Positions 48,007 to 57,914 are shown, numbered from the stretch's first letter. The stretch is 64,000 bases of DNA from Seonamhaeicola sp. S2-3 (GCF_001971785.1 NZ_CP019389.1:62001-126000), one strand, 5' to 3'. Program-made: numbers and translations. The notes: a model not told the origin generated them from the letters alone.

Positions 48007-50784
48007 TTACTGCAATACAAGTTCTTTTTGTGATGGCTTAAACTTGGTAAGTACAATGCCTTCTACAGCAGCTTCATATTCTTCCATAGTTGGTGTTCTA
48101 CCTAATATTGTAGATAATACAACAACTGGTGTAGATGATAATAAAGATTCTCCTTTTTTACCATCGGTATCTTTTACCACACGTCCTTGGAATAAACGTG
48201 TTGATGTTGCCATAACCGTATCTCCTGGTTCTGCCTTTTCTTGGTTACCCATACATAGGTTACAACCAGGACGCTCTAAGTACAATTTGTTTTCGTATTT
48301 TGTACGTGCTACTGCCTTTGGATTGTTATCATCAAATACAAAACCTGCATATTTTTCTAGTATTTCCCAATCGCCTTCTGCTTTTAATTCGTCTACAATA
48401 TTATAGGTTGGAGGCGCAACTACTAATGGCGCTTTAAACTCAACTTTGCCTTGTTGTGCTTCAATGTTTTTTAACATTTTAGCTAATATTTGCATATCGC
48501 CTTTATGAATCATACACGACCCGATAAATCCTAAATCTACTTGTTTAGTACCACCGTAGTAAGATAACGGACGAATTGTATCGTGGGTATAACGCTTAGA
48601 TACATCTTCGTTATTTACATCAGGATCGGCAATCATTGGTTCAGCAATTTCATCTAAATCAATAACAACTTCAGCATAATATTTTGCATCAGCATCAGGT
48701 TTTAACGCTGGTTTAATACCTGTTTTTAACTCTTCAATTCTCTTATTTGCTTTATCAACTAAACCTTGAAGCATTTGCTTTTCGTTATCCATACCTTTTT
48801 TAATCATGATTTGGATACGGTCTCTAGCAATTTCTAAAGATTCAATAAGTGTTTCTTCTTCAGAAATACAGATAGATGCTTTAGCTTTCATCTCAGCAGT
48901 CCAATCTGTAAATGTAAAGGCTTGATCTGACGTTAAAGTTCCAATATGTACTTCAATTACACGACCTTGGAATACGTTTTCACCATCAAATTGCTTTAAC
49001 ATTTGTTGTTGTGTAGCATGTACTACATCTCGGAAATCCATGAAGCTTCTCATTTGACCTTTAAAGGTTACTTTAACCGATTCTGGAATAGGCATGGTAG
49101 CTTCACCCGTTGCTAAAGCTAAGGCCACAGTTCCTGAATCTGCTCCAAACGCAACACCTTTAGACATACGAGTATGAGAATCTCCACCAATAATGATATC
49201 CCAATCATCTACAGTAAGATCATTTAATACTTTATGAATTACATCGGTCATGGCGTGATATTGCCCTTTTGGGTCACGTCCTGTAATTAATCCGAAATCG
49301 TTCATAAACTTCATTAATCTTGGAATGTTGGCTTTAGACTTATCATCCCAAACAGAAGCAGTATGACACCCTGACTGATACCCTGCATCTACAATAGGAG
49401 AAATAATGGTTGCTGCCATCATTTCTAATTCCTGAGACGTCATTAACCCTGTAGTATCTTGAGAGCCTACAATGTTAACTTCTACACGTACATTAGAACC
49501 TGCATGTAATGTTTTACCTGGTGTATTACCAACAGCATTTTTGTTGAAGATTTTTTCAACCGCCGTTAAACCTTGTCCTTCAATAGAAATTTCTTTTGAA
49601 GGTGCATAAACTTGAGGGATATCAATTCCTAAAATTTTACAAGCTAATGTTTGTAATTTTTTACCAAATACCACCGCATAAGAACCTCCAGCTCTAATGA
49701 ACTCCATTTTTTGAGGCGTTAATGCATCAGAAATATCTTTTAACTCTTTATCTCCGTTATATAACTTTTTCTTTTTAGTATTTATGGTAAGTACTGTACC
49801 TGTAGCAACAGAGTAAACTTCTTTTAAAATTGGTTCTCCTTCTTCATCAACGATAGTATTACCATTTTCATCTTTTTGTTGTACCCAGTTTTTTAAATCG
49901 ATACCAATACCACCTGTTACTCCAACAGTAGTTAAGAAAATTGGAGCAATACCGTTTGTACCTGCAATTACTGGTGCAATATTTATAAATGGTACATATG
50001 GTGATGATGGAATACCTGTCCAAAGTGCAACATTGTTTACACCAGACATTCTTGAAGATCCTACACCCATAGTACCTTTTTCTGCAATTAGCATAACGCG
50101 TTTATCTGGGTGTTGCTCTTTTAATGCTAGTACTTCTTGTTGCATTTTTTTATTATGCTCAAAAATACATTGCCCATGTAATTCTCTATCAGATCTTGAG
50201 TGTGCATCGGCTCCAGGCGATAATAAATCGGTGGAAATATCACCTACTCCAGCAATATATGTTACTACTTTTATTTCTTCTTCAACCTCTGGTAATTTTG
50301 TAAAGAACTCTGCTTGTGCGTAGCTTTCTAATAATTCTTTTGCAATAGCACTTCCTTCTTTATATGCATTTTCTATACGCTCCATATCTGCTTCGTATAA
50401 AAACACTTGTGTTTTTAACACTTTAGCGGCATCGGCTGCAATAGAGGCATCTTCACCTAATGCTAAGTCTAACAGCACCTTAATTGAAGGCCCTCCTTTC
50501 ATATGTGATAATTGCTCAAAAGCAAATGCGGGTGAAATTTCTGGAACAACAGATTCACCAAGGATAATTTCTTTTAAAAACTTTGCTTTTACACCTGCGG
50601 CACTGGTGGTACCTGGCAAGGTGTTGTAAATAAAGAATTTTAGAGAATCTTCTCTATATTTATTGTCTGAATCTTTTATTTGCGAAATAATTTCACTTAA
50701 TAATTCAGCTCCATCAATTGGCTTAGGGTGTAATCCTTGAGCTTTCCTTTCTTCAATTTCCTTGATGTAATCGGTATAGTTCAT
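48007..50784 (-). CDS. acnB: Bifunctional aconitate hydratase 2 / 2-methylisocitrate dehydratase
   Basis: A 925-residue AcnB. The N-terminal HEAT-like domain (about 1-160) is followed by the swivel domain, unlike AcnA where swivel is last. Cluster-binding Cys are at GSCMIHKGDMQ (about 755) and RPGCNLCMGNQ (about 815-825, CxxC). The catalytic region SDQAFTFTDW and GGDSHTRMSKGVAFGADSGTVALA are visible. The length exceeds E. coli AcnB (865) mainly through an insert around 580-700 (RIQIMIKKGMDNEKQML). AcnB and AcnA are unrelated in domain order, so this organism has both isozymes side by side. Confidence 0.95.
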   Translation of the reverse strand: MNYTDYIKEIEERKAQGLHPKPIDGAELLSEIISQIKDSDNKYREDSLKFFIYNTLPGTTSAAGVKAKFLKEIILGESVVPEISPAFAFEQLSHMKGGPSIKVLLDLALGEDASIAADAAKVLKTQVFLYEADMERIENAYKEGSAIAKELLESYAQAEFFTKLPEVEEEIKVVTYIAGVGDISTDLLSPGADAHSRSDRELHGQCIFEHNKKMQQEVLALKEQHPDKRVMLIAEKGTMGVGSSRMSGVNNVALWTGIPSSPYVPFINIAPVIAGTNGIAPIFLTTVGVTGGIGIDLKNWVQQKDENGNTIVDEEGEPILKEVYSVATGTVLTINTKKKKLYNGDKELKDISDALTPQKMEFIRAGGSYAVVFGKKLQTLACKILGIDIPQVYAPSKEISIEGQGLTAVEKIFNKNAVGNTPGKTLHAGSNVRVEVNIVGSQDTTGLMTSQELEMMAATIISPIVDAGYQSGCHTASVWDDKSKANIPRLMKFMNDFGLITGRDPKGQYHAMTDVIHKVLNDLTVDDWDIIIGGDSHTRMSKGVAFGADSGTVALALATGEATMPIPESVKVTFKGQMRSFMDFRDVVHATQQQMLKQFDGENVFQGRVIEVHIGTLTSDQAFTFTDWTAEMKAKASICISEEETLIESLEIARDRIQIMIKKGMDNEKQMLQGLVDKANKRIEELKTGIKPALKPDADAKYYAEVVIDLDEIAEPMIADPDVNNEDVSKRYTHDTIRPLSYYGGTKQVDLGFIGSCMIHKGDMQILAKMLKNIEAQQGKVEFKAPLVVAPPTYNIVDELKAEGDWEILEKYAGFVFDDNNPKAVARTKYENKLYLERPGCNLCMGNQEKAEPGDTVMATSTRLFQGRVVKDTDGKKGESLLSSTPVVVLSTILGRTPTMEEYEAAVEGIVLTKFKPSQKELVLQ

Positions 50785-51078
50785 AAATTAAATTTTTCAA
50801 TATCTAAATGAGTATAACAGTAAAATTACAATGAACACAAGTTGCATTTATTTACTATAAAAAGTTATTTTACTATTATAATAAGTTTTAGTTGTTTTTT
50901 TATTTCAAAAAGCAGCGCAAAATACGAAATTAATGTAAAGATTTTAAAAATAACGTAAGTATTGCTATCGCTTAATATACGTTTTAATTAATGTGATATT
51001 TTTAAATAAAATGATTGTAATATTTTCAAAATATTATAATGAAAAATACAAATGTATTAATAGTTAATCTTAAAAGAT

Positions 51079-52032
51079 TTAAAATAAACTTGTTATTATC
51101 TGATTTTCTGAAATACCCTCAGCTTCGGCTTTATAATTTTTTATAATTCTATGGCGTAGAATACTGTAAGCTACGGCTTGTACATCTTCAATATCTGGTG
51201 AGAATTTACCATGAATGGCAGCGTGTGTTTTTGCTGCTAAAATTAGATTTTGAGATGCTCTAGGGCCTGCTCCCCAATCTATATATTGTTTTACTAAATC
51301 TGCAGCCGACTCACTATTTGGTCTAGTTTTACCAACCATAGACACCGCATATTCAATAACATTGTCTGCCACAGGTATGCGACGAATGACATGCTGATAT
51401 TTTAGGATTTCCTCGGCAGAGAATAATGCGTTTACTAGTGCTTTTTCATCGTTTGTTGTTGCTTTAACCACCGCAACTTCTTCAGAAAATGTTGGGTAAT
51501 CTAAATTTATGGCAAACATAAAACGGTCTAACTGCGCTTCTGGTAATGGGTATGTTCCTTCTTGCTCTATAGGATTTTGAGTTGCCAATACAAAGTATGG
51601 TAAATTTAGTTTATAGTGATGACCAGCAACGGTAACAGCACGCTCTTGCATTGCTTCTAATAGAGCTGCCTGAGTTTTTGGTGGTGTTCTGTTAATTTCA
51701 TCGGCAAGAATAATATTAGCAAAAATAGGGCCTTTAACAAATTTAAAGTGACGGTCTTCATCTAAAATTTCGCTTCCTAAAATATCACTTGGCATTAAAT
51801 CTGGTGTAAACTGTATGCGTTTAAAATCTAGTCCTAATGCCTGGGCTATAGTATTTACCATTAATGTTTTTGCTAACCCTGGAACTCCAATTAGTAAGGA
51901 ATGACCACCAGAAAAAACAGAAATTAATATTTGATTAACAACATCATCTTGCCCAACAATGACTTTGGCAATTTCTACTTTTAACTGATTATATTTTTTT
52001 ACAAACTGTTCTATAGCAGCTACATCAGACAT
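51079..52032 (-). CDS. MoxR-family AAA+ ATPase
   Basis: A 317-residue chaperone-like ATPase. Walker A is GVPGLAKTLM (about 49-58), Walker B ANIILADEINRTPPKTQAALLEAMQE (about 108-133), sensor 1 in VLATQNPIEQEGTYPLPEAQLDRFMF, and the C-terminal lid domain runs to residue 317. MoxR proteins assist assembly or activation of vWA-domain partners; no DUF58 or vWA gene follows here, and the BatA protein is 9 kb away. It lies 4 bp behind the SurA-like gene on the same strand, so it is the last gene of a four-gene unit. Confidence 0.92.
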   Translation of the reverse strand: MSDVAAIEQFVKKYNQLKVEIAKVIVGQDDVVNQILISVFSGGHSLLIGVPGLAKTLMVNTIAQALGLDFKRIQFTPDLMPSDILGSEILDEDRHFKFVKGPIFANIILADEINRTPPKTQAALLEAMQERAVTVAGHHYKLNLPYFVLATQNPIEQEGTYPLPEAQLDRFMFAINLDYPTFSEEVAVVKATTNDEKALVNALFSAEEILKYQHVIRRIPVADNVIEYAVSMVGKTRPNSESAADLVKQYIDWGAGPRASQNLILAAKTHAAIHGKFSPDIEDVQAVAYSILRHRIIKNYKAEAEGISENQIITSLF

Positions 52033-52036
52033 ATTT

Positions 52037-53497
52037 TTACTTTTTTAACCAGTTACTTGTGTATTCACAGTCTCTATATTTTCCACTAATTTTTATGTAA
52101 GTGTCCATTATTTTTTCTGATTGCCATTTTTCAATAGCTCGTAACTGCTTTTCTTTTAAGGCTAATTCTTTAATTTTAAGGAAATCTCTAGCATAGTCTG
52201 CTGTGTGTTCATCAATTCTATCTGTAACCATTAAAATTTTAAATTTCACATTGCCTTTGTTATCTTCATCTTTGAGAACTAAACTTACTTCGCCATCTTT
52301 TAAATTTTGAATTTGTGCATACAAACTAGGATCCATTCTTGTAAGTTCAAAATTATAATCCTGGGTTTCTGGGTTTATTAATTGTCCGCCATCATTTTTA
52401 GTTTCTTTTTCATCACTAGCTTCTCTAGCTGCTTCTGCAAAAGTTATATCACCATCAACAATTCGTTGTCTCACTTTTTCTAATCTTTCTTTTGCTTCCT
52501 GTATTGCCTCTGCCGACACTTTTGGTTTTAATAATATATGGCTTACATCATATTGTTGTCCTCTAATTTTTTGGCAATATACTATATGGTAACCAAAATC
52601 TGTTTTAAATGGCTCTGATACTTCACCTTCTTGAAGAGCAAAAGCGGCTTGCCTGAACTCTTTAACCATTCTTGGTTTTTTTCTATCTAATGTGTAAACG
52701 TAACCAGACTGTTTTAACCCTGGATCTTCACCATAGAGTACTACCTTAGACCTGAAACTAGCACCATTTTCTAAGACATCTCTTCTAAACTCATTTAATC
52801 TATTTATAATTCTTTGCTCTTCTTCTTCACTTACTTTAGGTTCTGCAACAATTTGCGCTACTTTTAATTCGGTACCAAAAACAGGTCTTTTATCTACTGG
52901 TATCTTATTAAAATACTCACGGACTTCTTCTGGAGTGATTTCTACCTCTTCAATAATTTTTGCTTGCATTTTAGAGGCTAATTGATTGCTTTTGTTTATC
53001 TCAAACATTTCATCTCTAAAACTTTCTTCATCATCTTTTCTATAATAGGCTAATAATTTTTCCATTGAGCCATTAAAATATTGCAAAAACTGCTGAATTT
53101 GGTAATCTACTTGTTGCCTAATTTCGGCATCTGACACTTGAATACTGTCTTGTATAGCGTGGTGTGCATAGAGTTTACTTTCTAATTTAGCTCCCATTAA
53201 CTCACAATCTGTAACACCTTCTACGTTACCACCTGCGGCTTTAATTTGTTCTCTTTCTTTTGGAATATCAGATTCTAAAATAATGTAATCTCCTACCACT
53301 GCTGCTACCCCATCTACTTTTATAGCATTAAATGTATTAGAAGTAGTGTCTTTTACTTGAGAAGATTTTACTTCTTTTGGTTTATCATCAATAATTTCTT
53401 GTGCAGTTAAAATGTTTGCTGCAAAAAGGCTGATTAATAAAACACTTGCTAACTTTAAATTATTTATAAATTTCAAATTGTTTGTTTTTAATAGCAT
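52037..53497 (-). CDS. SurA-like periplasmic peptidyl-prolyl isomerase (two parvulin domains)
   Basis: A 486-residue exported chaperone: signal about 12-32 (NLKLASVLLISLFAANILTAQ), SurA-N-type helical domain (VAAVVGDYIILESDIPKEREQ, about 60-80), first parvulin domain about 205-315 ending DFGYHIVYCQKIRG, second about 315-410 starting YDVSHILLKPKVS with KNDGGQLINPETQDYNFE. It folds outer-membrane proteins in the periplasm. The ATG overlaps the end of the upstream chaperone gene by 38 bases; no other start lies near. It is third in the chaperone operon. Confidence 0.9.
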   Translation of the reverse strand: MLLKTNNLKFINNLKLASVLLISLFAANILTAQEIIDDKPKEVKSSQVKDTTSNTFNAIKVDGVAAVVGDYIILESDIPKEREQIKAAGGNVEGVTDCELMGAKLESKLYAHHAIQDSIQVSDAEIRQQVDYQIQQFLQYFNGSMEKLLAYYRKDDEESFRDEMFEINKSNQLASKMQAKIIEEVEITPEEVREYFNKIPVDKRPVFGTELKVAQIVAEPKVSEEEEQRIINRLNEFRRDVLENGASFRSKVVLYGEDPGLKQSGYVYTLDRKKPRMVKEFRQAAFALQEGEVSEPFKTDFGYHIVYCQKIRGQQYDVSHILLKPKVSAEAIQEAKERLEKVRQRIVDGDITFAEAAREASDEKETKNDGGQLINPETQDYNFELTRMDPSLYAQIQNLKDGEVSLVLKDEDNKGNVKFKILMVTDRIDEHTADYARDFLKIKELALKEKQLRAIEKWQSEKIMDTYIKISGKYRDCEYTSNWLKK

Positions 53498-54311
53498 CTT
53501 TAATAATATCTTTTTCTAATTGCCTAATAAGTTCTAATTTCCTTTTATTAATGACTATTTGATCTATTGTAGGCTTTACATATTCTAACGGTGCTGTGTT
53601 GTTTCTTAGGAGCACATCGTTAATTTGCATCAAATATACTCCTAATGAATCTTTGAGTTGCACAAAATTAGATTTTTTTAACAGTTCATTTTTGTTTTCT
53701 GGAGTTACTACAGGAATTTTTTCTATAACCTGACTTAATTTTATCCAAATAGAATCGTTTAATGAATAGGAATTAAACTGAATAGAAATAGAGTCTAACT
53801 CTTTTTTATCTTCATCATTAAAACGTTTAAACCGTTCTTTTATATCATCATAATTGATGATTTTTTCATCAACATTAATGTATCTAAATTTTATAAGTTC
53901 TTCATTTAGTTTAAATGCCTCTTTATTGTTATTGTAATACTCTTGTGCTTCATCTTTAGTAACAACAGTATCAATACTCCTTTTTACTAAGGCTTCAATA
54001 TAAGCTTTGGTATATAAATCGTTTTTATATTGATTTACTAGTTTATTAAAGCTTTCTTGTTTTGATTGGCTTAAATTCATCATTGCGCCATCCATAAACA
54101 ATTGTTGTGTTGCCCATTTGTTAATAAAATTTTGAACAATAAGTGTACTATCTTGTACACTGGTATCTTCATTTATCAAGTCTTTTATATCATCGTAATA
54201 TAAATAAGACTCGTTAACTCTAGCTACAGCGGTTTTTTCATCGGGCTTTTTTAAATACTCACATGATACCAGCGTAACAAATACAATTATTATAATTAAT
54301 TTTAAACGCAC
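53460..54311 (-). CDS. SurA/PpiC-like periplasmic chaperone lipoprotein without a visible isomerase domain
   Basis: A 283-residue lipoprotein, starting at GTG (54309-54311), lipobox LVSC near residue 17. The N-terminal part has the SurA-like start (TAVARVNESYLYYDDIKDLINED) and helices LIVQNFINKWATQQLFMDGAMMNLS. The rest is charged and helical (VTKDEAQEYYNNNKEAFKLNEE). I see no parvulin HILxK or GGxLG/FGYH motifs, so it probably works as a holdase only. It lies between two true parvulin genes, 5 bp behind the first and overlapping the second. Confidence 0.82.
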   Translation of the reverse strand: MRLKLIIIIVFVTLVSCEYLKKPDEKTAVARVNESYLYYDDIKDLINEDTSVQDSTLIVQNFINKWATQQLFMDGAMMNLSQSKQESFNKLVNQYKNDLYTKAYIEALVKRSIDTVVTKDEAQEYYNNNKEAFKLNEELIKFRYINVDEKIINYDDIKERFKRFNDEDKKELDSISIQFNSYSLNDSIWIKLSQVIEKIPVVTPENKNELLKKSNFVQLKDSLGVYLMQINDVLLRNNTAPLEYVKPTIDQIVINKRKLELIRQLEKDIIKDAIKNKQFEIYK

Positions 54312-54316
54312 CTTTT

Positions 54317-56266
54317 TTATTTTTCTATTTGAGATTTCACCTTTTTAAGGGCGTCTTTATTAACAACAACCTTATATTTTTCTTTTAAAGAATTTATCCA
54401 ATTTTCTTCTTTATAGGTTTGATAATCGCTAATAACAAGACCTTTGGCTTCTTCAAAAGTTTTTTGGGCTTGTGGTATGATTTTTTTAACCTTTGCCACC
54501 ACATAACCACCGTTATGTTTATATATATTAGAAACTCCTACCTTAAAAGGAAAGCCTTCTGGTAGTGCTTTATTGGAAGCATCCATAATTTCTGAAGTAA
54601 AAATTACTTCAACTTTATTATTGGTATTTATTAAGTTTTTAATATTATCAACACTCATTTCTTCCTCTAGCAGTTTAGACACTTTTTTAAGTGTTTTCTT
54701 TTTTGCCGAAGCAGCCACCACAGCATCTATTTGTTCTGGTATAACGTACTTACTTTTATTAGTCTCATAGTAATTTCTTATATCTATAGAGTCTGTTTCA
54801 GAAGCATTCCAAATGGTATTTTCCATTAAATCGAATAATAATAAACCGTCTCTATATTCTGCTAATATATTGGCAAAATCTTCATTTTCGGTTTCTAAAT
54901 TTGCTTCTTTGTATTGTACTAAACTTTCATTTATAAATTCTTCATACCTCTCTTTTGTAAAAGCTTTTAAAGGTTTTTTATATATTCTTCCTTTTTGCTT
55001 TTCTAATAAATAGTCTCCAAAATCTTGATAGGTAAATTGTTTTGTTCCTATTTTTACCAAAGGTTCATTAGCTGTAAAATCTTGTGGTAATTTCCAAGTT
55101 CTTTTAAAATAGTTATCATTTAAAATAGATGAAAAATAACTCAATGCAGCTTTATTTTTACTTACATTATATTGTTTTTTAAGAGTACTGTATAAAGCTT
55201 CATCTATTAGTTTAGAACGGTCATCGCGTTTTATCTTAGCTTCTAGTTCTCCCTTCATATCTTCAAAAGGAGGTATTAACTTTTTGTTTAGCAACTTAAC
55301 TATATGCCATCCGTATGCCGATTGAAATGGTTTAGATACATCACCTACATTTTCTAAACTAAAAGCTACTTCTTCAAATTTTTGAGCTCTTAATTGTCCT
55401 CCAGAAAACGGTGCTAGCTCCCCTCCTTTTGAAGCAGAACTTTTGTCGTCTGAAAATTGTTTAGCCAAATCTTCAAAAGCTTCTCCTTGTTGCAATTTAC
55501 TGTAAATTTCTTGTATTCTAACTTCTGGATTGCTTAATGTATCATCTTTCTTTTTAACAACCATTATATGAGCAACAGTACGCTCTCCTCTAGATTTTCT
55601 CTTATCTAAAACATTAACTATATGATAGCCAAAACGCGTTCTAAATGGTTTAGAAATTTCTCCTACGGGCGTATTATAAGCTGCCGTTTCAAAACTATAT
55701 ACCATTTTAAAACCAGAAAAATAACCTAACTCTTCGCCAAATATTGTTTTACCATCATGTACTTCTTTTCTAACCTTATCAAAACCTTCTTTTAAAGCCC
55801 TTTCTCTTAATTTAACCAATTTATTGTATGCCAATAGCGTATCTCTAGGGTTGGCGTTTTGTGGTATTTTAATTAAAATATGATTGGCTTTTATATCATA
55901 TGATACACGCTCATAAGCTTCTTCTATTAAAGCATTTGTAACCTTAACATCCTTCATGTAACTCTTTGCCAACTGTTTTTTGTAGGTTTCTAACTCTTTT
56001 TTATAGGTTGGCTTTTCATGAAGTCCTAAACTTTTAGCTTCTTTTAGCTTTAATTTGTAATTGGTAAAAAGTTTAAGATACTCATCTATATCTCGTTGAG
56101 ATTCATCTTGAACTAAATCTAAATTTTTATTGTAAACCCTTAAAAATTCTGTTACGGTAACAGGATCATTATCAACCCAGAAAAGCGTTTCATTTTGAGA
56201 TGATTGTGCATTAATTACTGTAATAAAAAGAACGAATACAGAAGTTAATAAATTACTAATTTTCAT
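54317..56266 (-). CDS. Periplasmic peptidyl-prolyl isomerase with two parvulin domains (PrsA/SurA-like)
   Basis: A 649-residue exported isomerase. Signal MKISNLLTSVFVLFITVINAQ; helical N-terminal domain about 25-120; parvulin 1 at about 127-225 (IKANHILIKIPQNA, FGEELGYFSGFKMVYSFE, FRTRFGYHIVNVLDK); parvulin 2 at about 229-330 (RTVAHIMVVKKKDD, SKGGELAPFSGGQL, FQSAYGWHIVKLLNK). The C-terminal third has no recognised fold and ends with a charged helix. It is the first gene of the chaperone operon, 5 bp before the lipoprotein gene. Confidence 0.9.
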   Translation of the reverse strand: MKISNLLTSVFVLFITVINAQSSQNETLFWVDNDPVTVTEFLRVYNKNLDLVQDESQRDIDEYLKLFTNYKLKLKEAKSLGLHEKPTYKKELETYKKQLAKSYMKDVKVTNALIEEAYERVSYDIKANHILIKIPQNANPRDTLLAYNKLVKLRERALKEGFDKVRKEVHDGKTIFGEELGYFSGFKMVYSFETAAYNTPVGEISKPFRTRFGYHIVNVLDKRKSRGERTVAHIMVVKKKDDTLSNPEVRIQEIYSKLQQGEAFEDLAKQFSDDKSSASKGGELAPFSGGQLRAQKFEEVAFSLENVGDVSKPFQSAYGWHIVKLLNKKLIPPFEDMKGELEAKIKRDDRSKLIDEALYSTLKKQYNVSKNKAALSYFSSILNDNYFKRTWKLPQDFTANEPLVKIGTKQFTYQDFGDYLLEKQKGRIYKKPLKAFTKERYEEFINESLVQYKEANLETENEDFANILAEYRDGLLLFDLMENTIWNASETDSIDIRNYYETNKSKYVIPEQIDAVVAASAKKKTLKKVSKLLEEEMSVDNIKNLINTNNKVEVIFTSEIMDASNKALPEGFPFKVGVSNIYKHNGGYVVAKVKKIIPQAQKTFEEAKGLVISDYQTYKEENWINSLKEKYKVVVNKDALKKVKSQIEK

Positions 56267-56707
56267 GGATTAAAATTTATGTAAGTGGCTACAAAAATAC
56301 TAATATAAAGCTATTATGCAAGCGGTTTAACAATGCATTAATATTATACTTTTAACTGATTTTTTTAGTTGATATTGTTTTTAAGGTTTCATTATTTTAT
56401 TTAAGTATTATTTACGTTACTTTACTTTAATTTTCAACTAACTTTATTTACTATGAGAAAATATGTTTGAACGAAAACCCCAAAAGTCATCAAATTTTAT
56501 AAAAAATAAATTCACCTATTTAATAAACTCCTTTTTAACCTTAGTAATGATAAATTAGAATTAAAAAAGAAAAACCAGTAACTTAAATACACCATCAAAA
56601 TTCACAATTTACATCACTAAGCCTAAAATTCAAATAAATTTATCTCATAATTAACTGTTACACGAGGCTCATTAAAAACTTCATTCTAATCATAATCACA
56701 ATTAAAT
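56267..56707. other. Intergenic region between the chaperone operon and trmD
   Basis: About 440 bp, AT-rich, divergent genes on both sides. It must carry the promoter of the chaperone operon on the left. I see no convincing ORF or RNA gene. Confidence 0.45.
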
Positions 56708-56715
56708 TATCTTTG
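56708..56715 (+). promoter_or_regulatory. -7 element TATCTTTG of trmD
   Basis: Exact TAnnTTTG match, 19 bp before the trmD ATG; no clear -33 TTTG is seen upstream. Confidence 0.55.
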
Positions 56716-56734
56716 CCCAATATAAAAAACTACA

Positions 56735-57412
56735 ATGCGTATAGACATCATTACCGTTTTACCAGAATTACTTAAAAGTCCGTTTGAAGCCTCTATTTTA
56801 AAACGTGCTATTGAAGCTAATTTAGTTGAAGTTCATTTTCATAACTTAAGAGATTACACTACAGATAATTACAAAACCATTGATGATTATCAATTTGGTG
56901 GTGGCGCAGGTATGGTTATGATGATTGAGCCAATAGACAAATGTATTTCTGCTTTAAAAGCTGAAAGAGATTACGACGAAATAATATACATGACGCCCGA
57001 TGGTGACACCCTAAACCAAGGTATTGCCAACCAATTATCATTAAAAGAAAACATTATTATTTTATGTGGTCATTATAAAGGTGTAGACCAACGGGTTCGC
57101 GATCATTTTATAACTAAAGAAATATCAATAGGAGATTATGTGCTGTCTGGTGGCGAATTAGGAGCTGCTGTACTTTGTGATGCTGTTATTAGGCTAATAC
57201 CAGGCGTTTTAGGCAATGAAACTTCTGCTTTAACAGATTCTTTTCAAGATAATTTGTTAGCACCACCAATTTATACACGCCCAAGAGAATATAAAGGTTG
57301 GCAAGTACCTGAAATATTGTTTAGCGGCAACTTTCCTGAAATTGAAAAATGGCGTGAAGACAAAGCCTATGAACGCACTAAACAACGCAGACCAGACTTA
57401 CTTAAAGATTAA
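56735..57412 (+). CDS. trmD: tRNA (guanine-37-N1)-methyltransferase
   Basis: A 225-residue SPOUT-fold enzyme that methylates G37 of tRNA. It starts [22 protein letters not shown], with [18 protein letters not shown] (about 51-68), the trefoil-knot cofactor loop [12 protein letters not shown] and [13 protein letters not shown] (about 130-142), and the C-terminal [16 protein letters not shown]. Family length and motifs are complete. It is followed after 5 bp by a small membrane protein gene; rplS lies further on, as often in bacteria. Confidence 0.98.
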   Translation: MRIDIITVLPELLKSPFEASILKRAIEANLVEVHFHNLRDYTTDNYKTIDDYQFGGGAGMVMMIEPIDKCISALKAERDYDEIIYMTPDGDTLNQGIANQLSLKENIIILCGHYKGVDQRVRDHFITKEISIGDYVLSGGELGAAVLCDAVIRLIPGVLGNETSALTDSFQDNLLAPPIYTRPREYKGWQVPEILFSGNFPEIEKWREDKAYERTKQRRPDLLKD

Positions 57413-57417
57413 TTAAT

Positions 57418-57738
57418 ATGGAAAATTTAGACAGCATTCAGTATCAATTTTTAATGACAGGAATTATTAGCGGAATTGTTCATGTAATTATTTTTATAGC
57501 ATCAATAATTTTAATTTACAAAAAAAGAACAATTGCCACAGCAATCTTACTTACAGGAAGTGTACTTAGCTTAATTAGCTATTTTGGTAGTTTTGCACTA
57601 AATATTTGGGCTGCTAGAATTAGTTCTAAACTCATGATTAAAACGCAAATAACCATGTCATTTTTTCAAGGTTTCTCGTTTTTAATATTTGGCGTTGGTT
57701 TACTACTTTTAGCTATTAATAACTTTAAAAAACAGTAA
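57418..57738 (+). CDS. Small membrane protein of unknown function
   Basis: A 106-residue protein with three or four hydrophobic spans: FLMTGIISGIVHVIIFIASIILIY (about 10-33), TAILLTGSVLSLISYFGSF (about 40-58) and FFQGFSFLIFGVGLLLLAI (about 82-100), with a short basic end. No family is recognised. The start is 5 bp behind trmD, so it is cotranscribed with it. The spacing to rplS (176 bp) is taken up by the rplS promoter and leader. Confidence 0.65.
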   Translation: MENLDSIQYQFLMTGIISGIVHVIIFIASIILIYKKRTIATAILLTGSVLSLISYFGSFALNIWAARISSKLMIKTQITMSFFQGFSFLIFGVGLLLLAINNFKKQ

Positions 57739-57830
57739 ACCAACCAGTTGAAGAGAACAAATTTATACCGTACAAAAAAAGCCTCATAAAAAACTTTTAG
57801 CTTTTAGCTTTTCCATTTTAACTTTTTAAT

Positions 57831-57838
57831 TATCTTTG
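57831..57838 (+). promoter_or_regulatory. -7 element TATCTTTG of rplS
   Basis: Exact TAnnTTTG match. It places the transcript start near 57842-57846 and gives a leader of about 70 nt before the rplS ATG. Confidence 0.55.
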
Positions 57839-57840
57839 CA

Positions 57841-57914
57841 GCCAATTTCAGGTTAACCTCTGGCGAAAATCGTGAATGTTGTTCTGAATCAACCATTTAT
57901 AAAAATATATAAAG
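57841..57914 (+). promoter_or_regulatory. Structured 5' leader of rplS (candidate r-protein autoregulatory leader)
   Basis: Two hairpins can be drawn: GCCA / TGGC closing an inner AGG-TTAA-CCT stem (57841-57864) and ATGTTG / CAACCAT with a one-base bulge (about 57877-57897). L19 leaders that feed back on their own synthesis are known in Bacillaceae, and I recall an L19 leader candidate proposed for Flavobacteria. Whether this matches it needs a covariance-model search. Confidence 0.45.

Noticed and set aside
51079-52032. MoxR gene as part of a complete Bat (aerotolerance) operon
   Set aside because: No DUF58 or vWA gene lies next to it; the BatA-type gene is 9 kb away in another operon.
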